A DNA stretch of 10,152 nucleotides from Acanthamoeba lenticulata (taxonomy: Eukaryota > Discosea > Longamoebia > Acanthamoebidae): the NCBI GenBank assembly GCA_002179805.1, contig NAVB01000530.1:1-10152 (forward strand), in the 5' to 3' direction. Below the pieces are notes generated by a model, which was given only the letters and a program-made list of their open reading frames with translations, was not told the origin of the DNA and ran no database searches. A program made the translations under genes and the position numbers. Below are positions 7,025 to 10,152 of this stretch, in pieces (the stretch's first letter is position 1; the number at the start of each line of letters is the position of its first letter).

Positions 7025-7966
7025 ATGGCAGATGCCCTGTTTGGTAAGGTGGGCGCAGTGGTGGATGTGAGCTGGCCGCTGGAACACGGGGTCACGGCCT
7101 TCAAGGACGCCCCCGAGCGAGCCTACACGGTGGACCGGTTCCGAGACTGGCCCAAGGACCACGCGCGTGAGTCGCGCATCTCCATGTGCCTCCACACGGG
7201 CACGCACATTGACGCCCCCGCTCACTTCCTCGAAGGTTCTTCGCCACCCCGCAAGAGTGAAAGGGGAGTATGGGAACTGACGCCCTTCTCAACAGATGGC
7301 CAGTCAATCGAGCACACGCCCCTGGAGCATCTTACAGGCAAGTGCTGCGTGCTCGACCTCACTCAGATTGAGGTGCGCGCTCGCTAGCTCAGCCTCTCTA
7401 ACGCAACATGCTGACACAAACCTTTGCGCCTACGCGCCACTGCATGTAGGGAGACTCGATCACGCGCCAGGTCCTGGAGCAGCATGAAAGCGCCCTTGAA
7501 AAAGGGATCATCGTCTTGTTCAAGACGGTAAACAGCTCCCTAAGCACGACTGCTCCGTTCAATCCCAAGTTTGTGTTCCTCCACATCTCGGGCGCCCAGT
7601 ACTTGGTCGAGAGAGGTGCTGCAGCCGTCTTCTTCCACATTCTGTCTGTCTCCACGCGCCCTTTGACCTTTCTGCCCCATTCAGGCATAAAGGCCGTTGG
7701 CATCGACTACCTGGGCATCGAGAGGGATCAACCCGACCACGCCACGCACAAGGTAGAGAAGCACTAACCCAGAAGAGCTCTTGAGGTTCGGTTCATATTG
7801 CGTTTTTGGGGGGGTCTGACAGACGCTACTCGGAAGCGCGATCCCGATCGTGGAGGGCTTGCGCCTGGGCCACGTGAACAAGGGCCTCTTCTACTTTGTC
7901 TGCCTCCCGCTGGCCATCCAGGGCCTCGAGGCCGCCCCAGCTCGCGCCATCCTCCTGCCGCTCTGA
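7025..7966 (+). CDS. Cyclase / kynurenine-formamidase-like metal hydrolase, 5 exons, 221 aa
   Basis: Member of the putative cyclase family (PF04199, KynB-like), which hydrolyses amide or ester substrates such as N-formylkynurenine using metal bound by a His/Asp cluster. Proposed exons: 7025-7235, 7296-7372, 7450-7615, 7685-7752, 7823-7966; total 666 nt. Residues 57-68 hold the signature HTGTHIDAPAHF (family HxGTHxDxPxHF), followed by PLEHLTGKCCVLDL, LFKTVNSS, YLVERGIKAVGIDYLGIE, THKTLLGSAIPIVEGLRL and a C-terminal LAIQGLEAAPARAILLPL, all in family order. Length is typical (about 210-260 aa). Introns 1 (60 nt) and 3 (69 nt) are stop-free and multiples of three. A 22-nt upstream exon (6942-6963) could splice to 7032 in frame, replacing the first two residues (see findings). 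The precise substrate cannot be told from sequence. The gene is convergent with NMNAT, with 51 nt between stop codons. Confidence 0.92.
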
Positions 7967-7981
7967 CTCGTCTCGAAGAAG

Positions 7982-8016
7982 AAGAGCTCTTTTCGTTCAA
8001 CTTGGGACGGTTGAAC
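7982..8016. promoter_or_regulatory. Palindromes between convergent stop codons
   Basis: The 51 bp between the cyclase TGA and the NMNAT stop contain a perfect 10-bp palindrome AAGAGCTCTT (7982-7991) and a perfect inverted repeat: GTTCAAC (7995-8001), an 8-nt loop, and GTTGAAC (8010-8016). Neither gene has an AATAAA nearby. A symmetrical 3'-end structure read from both strands is possible but unproven. Confidence 0.45.
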
Positions 8017-8017
8017 A

Positions 8018-9281
8018 CTAGGCACATGTTGGCTTGCGGAGGAAGGCTTGGTGGAGGTCGTGCTTCTGGAGGTAGGCTTCGACCTCTTCCCCGCACAGGT
8101 CGGCGACGGACTCGTTCCGCTCGAGCCGTTCTCGCACCTGGGTCGCGTGTGCCGTGCGTGAGCGTATGTTGTCTCCTTGAGAGGACGTGACATCAGCGGG
8201 CGTATGGGCCGCGAGGGCGAACCTTGGTCGAAGAAAAGTCCAACGTCTCGTTGGTCACGATGTACAGGAGCTCCTCGCCCTCGCGGCACTCGGGAACCTC
8301 CCAGCCCTGCCTCGCGACGAAGCGCCGCTCGGCCTCGACCATGCGGTGCAGGGCTTCGGTGTAGCCCGGCCTGCCCACGGCCACCACCGGCGCCAGCCTG
8401 TCCTCCCCCAGCTCCAAGCCAAACACGGGGCCGCACCTGGCGCCAGCCAGCCAGCAGGCGTTAGCCTCTCTTGTCCATGTGAGGAACAAGCTTGTTACGC
8501 ACCTCTCGATGAGGTCGGCGCCGCCGAGGTACATGAGCGTGGCGTCTTCGCCGTCCGTAAAGTACTCCCGCAGCAGGCAGTCATGAAACTGCATCACGCT
8601 GTTGATGTGTGGAGGAGAAGGCAAAGAGAGCAGCTCGAGGCCTTAGTTGAGCTGGAAGATCGCCGCACTACACAGAAAAAAAAACAGGCTACATGAGGGT
8701 AGTGCGCACTCGGGAAAGTCCTGGAAGCCGTCAGGGTGCGTGGCCTCCCAGGCCGAGACATCGACCCACGAGGACTGCGCTGTGACGGCGCGGCACATGG
8801 CCACACGGTGCTCGGCGTTGATGGGCGGGGAGTTGGCACAGGCCAGCTGTGAGGCAGTGAAGAGAGACTGAATACAAGGCCCGAGAAGAACATCAACACA
8901 GACGTAGTTACGTGCCTTGTTGAGCACGTAATTGTCATGGGAGGGTGACATCCAGCCACCGACGACCGTGAAGCCGTGCCGCGTCTCCAGCCACTCCTTG
9001 GCGACTTCAAATATCTGTGTAGCGTATGCTGGTAAAGACCCATCCTGCTGAGGAAGGAGGAGAACGAACGTGATAGTGCATCTTGTGCACTGGCGCGAAT
9101 GACCTGTGCAACAACCAGAGAGGAGAGGGATGAGCGAACTGAGGGGAGCCGGGTGCAGTGGACGGACGAACCCGGTGGACAAAAGAACCACGAAACGAGG
9201 CGGTTGGCCACCAGCCTGGTGGTTCTTCTTGGCAGCAGCGATGTTGGCCTGCAGCTTCGCCAAGGGCACGGCCTCCTCCAT
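8018..9281 (-). CDS. NMNAT: Nicotinamide/nicotinate mononucleotide adenylyltransferase, 7 exons, 273 aa
   Basis: Transfers AMP from ATP to NMN or NaMN, the final common step of NAD synthesis. Minus-strand exons: 9281-9172, 9103-9070, 9014-8904, 8846-8710, 8598-8503, 8436-8223, 8137-8018; total 822 nt, all GT-AG, introns 55-111 nt. Residues 37-46 give the nucleotidyltransferase motif GSFAPVHKMH, split across introns 1 and 2. IFEVAKEWLETRHGF, GGWMSPSHDNY, INAEHRVAMC, WVDVSAWEA, LMYLGGADLIERCG, VVAVGRPGYTE and DFSSTKVRERLE (SSTKVR at 231-236, the SxTxxR ATP motif) follow in the order of eukaryotic NMNATs. The final VEAYLQKHDLH matches the family C-terminus. Size equals human NMNAT1/3 (about 250-280). 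Exon 2 is only 34 nt. The exon 3 donor (GTCTGT, 8903) was chosen over GTAACT at 8911 because only it keeps frame. There is no visible targeting signal; nuclear or cytosolic location is inferred. Confidence 0.93.
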
Positions 9282-9377
9282 CCTGCTGTTCTTTCCTTTG
9301 CCCTTCCTTCCTCTAAACACGTTGGGTGTGGGACTTCGGTGAACAGAAACAGAACAAAGAATTTCCATTCTGTTTTT

Positions 9378-9388
9378 TTTATTTTATT
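9378..9388 (-). terminator. Tandem AATAAA signals for the Glu/Gln-rich gene
   Basis: Read on the minus strand, two overlapping AATAAA hexamers lie about 50-60 nt after the TGA of the Glu/Gln-rich gene. The AT-rich patch is about 100 bp upstream of the NMNAT start codon, so the short gap 9282-9435 holds both the 3' end of one gene and the promoter of the next. No separate TATA box is evident. Confidence 0.65.
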
Positions 9389-9435
9389 TTTTGTTTTGGG
9401 ATTCCGAATTTGGCAAGAGGCAAGCACCAGCGGCT

Positions 9436-10152
9436 TCACTCGTGCTGCTGGTCCTCTTCCTGCTCGGTGGCGTCCTCGATGGTTACCTTCTCCGCGTCGT
9501 CCACAGGGTTCTCCTGCTTGGGCTCCTCCTCCTGCTGCTGCTCCTCTTCCTCGTGCTTCTCGGCCTCCTGCACGACCTCGGCAAAGGTCTTCTCGCCTGC
9601 TCGGTTCTCCTCCTCCTGCTGCTGGGGCTGCTCCTCCTGAGCCTGCTGCTCCGGGGCGGCCTCCTCAGCCTGCTGCTGCTCCTCCTCGTGCTTCTCAGCC
9701 TCCTGCACGACCTCGGCAAAGGTCTTCTCGCCCGCTTGGTTCTCCTCCTCCTGCTGCTGCTGCTCGGCCACCGGCGCGGCGGCAGGCTCGGCCTCAGCCT
9801 CGGCCTCCTCCTTCTTGGGCTCGTCCTTCACCTCCTCCTCGGCGGCGACGACGACAGGCTCGGCCACAGGGGCGGCCTCCTCCGTCTTGGCAACGACCTC
9901 CTGCTTCTCTTCCTCCTGCTGGGGCTGCTGCTCCGAAGCGGCGGGGATGATGGGGATGGCCTCCTCGGTGTGGGTGCCGGGCAGGTGGGCGAGGCGGGCG
10001 GCCAGGTACTGGTTGCCGGTGCGCTCGGCGAGCTCGAGGGCGGGCGCGACGGCCTCGCGCCACGCGCGCTCCTTGTCGTCGTCGGCGGCGGTGTCAAAGG
10101 CCACGAGGGCCAGGTCGCGCAGCACGACGGCCTCGAGGAGCTGGTCGCCCAG
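9436..10152 (-). CDS. Glu/Gln-rich protein with duplicated acidic unit (C-terminal part, 238 codons, no intron)
   Basis: The minus-strand frame is open from the window edge (10152) to TGA at 9438-9436; the true start lies outside. The first roughly 65 residues look like a folded helical segment (LLEAVVLRDLALVAFDTAAD, ELAERTGNQYLAARLAHLPG) that could end a helical-repeat domain. The remainder is extremely rich in Glu, Gln and Ala, with no Cys or Trp. It contains two copies of a unit centred on GEKTFAEVVQEAEKHEEE, 45 residues apart. The final segment (NPVDDAEKVTIEDATEQEEDQQHE, shown here only as its VTIEDATEQEED core) is also acidic. The composition predicts a disordered or single-helix tail. 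The plus-strand shadow is Pro/Arg-rich and less plausible. I do not recognise the family. Confidence 0.8.
   Translation of the reverse strand: MGDQLLEAVVLRDLALVAFDTAADDDKERAWREAVAPALELAERTGNQYLAARLAHLPGTHTEEAIPIIPAASEQQPQQEEEKQEVVAKTEEAAPVAEPVVVAAEEEVKDEPKKEEAEAEAEPAAAPVAEQQQQEEENQAGEKTFAEVVQEAEKHEEEQQQAEEAAPEQQAQEEQPQQQEEENRAGEKTFAEVVQEAEKHEEEEQQQEEEPKQENPVDDAEKVTIEDATEQEEDQQHE
9531..9761 (-). repeat. Direct repeat, two copies 135 nt apart
   Basis: Copy A (about 9531-9624) and copy B (about 9671-9761) share a nearly identical core of over 30 bases (9566-9596 versus 9701-9731) plus GAG/CAG-rich flanks. The 135-nt spacing equals 45 codons, so the duplication keeps frame. In the protein the two copies differ at one core residue (ENQAGEK versus ENRAGEK). 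Confidence 0.85.

Noticed and set aside
8177..8696. Plus-strand frames opposite NMNAT (95 and 169 aa)
   Set aside because: The minus strand carries the NMNAT blocks GGADLIER, VVAVGRPGYTE and SSTKVR in order, so these are shadows.
8594..8709. Possible small extra exon of NMNAT between 8709 and 8599 (after a TAG acceptor-like site near 8668)
   Set aside because: The frame needed after that acceptor hits a stop within nine codons. Direct splicing of 8710 to 8598 keeps frame and restores the family spacing before the GGADL motif.
9099..9950. Plus-strand frame of 283 aa, Pro/Arg/Ala-rich
   Set aside because: It is the complement of the Glu/Gln-rich minus-strand gene. Its upstream part overlaps NMNAT exon 1, and the AATAAA signals support the minus strand.
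1..10152. Search for CRISPR arrays, tRNA or rRNA genes, insertion sequences, and viral genes
   Set aside because: No regularly spaced repeats, tRNA-like cloverleaf, rRNA core sequence, transposase or terminal inverted repeats were seen. The window is ordinary intron-bearing nuclear DNA.

Overview
This window is nuclear DNA from a compact eukaryotic genome. Nearly every gene carries short GT-AG introns (55-111 nt), exons are GC-rich, 3' ends use AATAAA, and genes lie a few tens to a few hundred bases apart. Intron style and the mix of protein families fit an Acanthamoeba-like amoebozoan; that attribution is inference, since nothing in the window names the species.

Layout: (1) 38-414, minus: 5' exon of condensin subunit G. 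(2) 415-694: divergent promoter with a cluster of E2F-type sites. (3) 695-2358, plus: complete 8-exon carnosine N-methyltransferase (CARNMT1/N2227 family), 396 aa. (4) 2551-4092, plus: 5-exon cortactin-like protein, 416 aa, with an acidic DDW Arp2/3-binding motif, a Pro/Ala linker, a YDQSG-repeat region and a C-terminal SH3 domain. (5) 4257-4580, plus: intronless 107-aa unknown. (6) 4888-6182, plus: 407-aa protein with an MIT-like N-terminus and a Lys/Ser-rich body. (7) 6574-6884, plus: small secreted eight-cysteine protein, 82 aa. (8) 7025-7966 (possibly from 6942), plus: metal-dependent cyclase / kynurenine-formamidase-like hydrolase, 221 aa. (9) 8018-9281, minus: 7-exon NMN adenylyltransferase, 273 aa. 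(10) 9436-10152, minus: C-terminal part of a Glu/Gln-rich protein with a duplicated 45-residue unit, cut by the window edge.

All splice junctions were built by hand from open frames, GT-AG borders and remembered family motifs. In each multi-exon model complete within the window the exon lengths sum to a multiple of three. Functionally this is mostly a mosaic of housekeeping genes. The possible link is the tail-to-tail pair of cyclase and NMNAT, with stop codons 51 nt apart: both could serve NAD synthesis if the cyclase is an arylformamidase. The most novel-looking items are the secreted eight-cysteine protein, the unusual cortactin-like architecture, and promoter palindromes (a 16-bp perfect palindrome at a probable transcription start, and an E2F-like inverted repeat).
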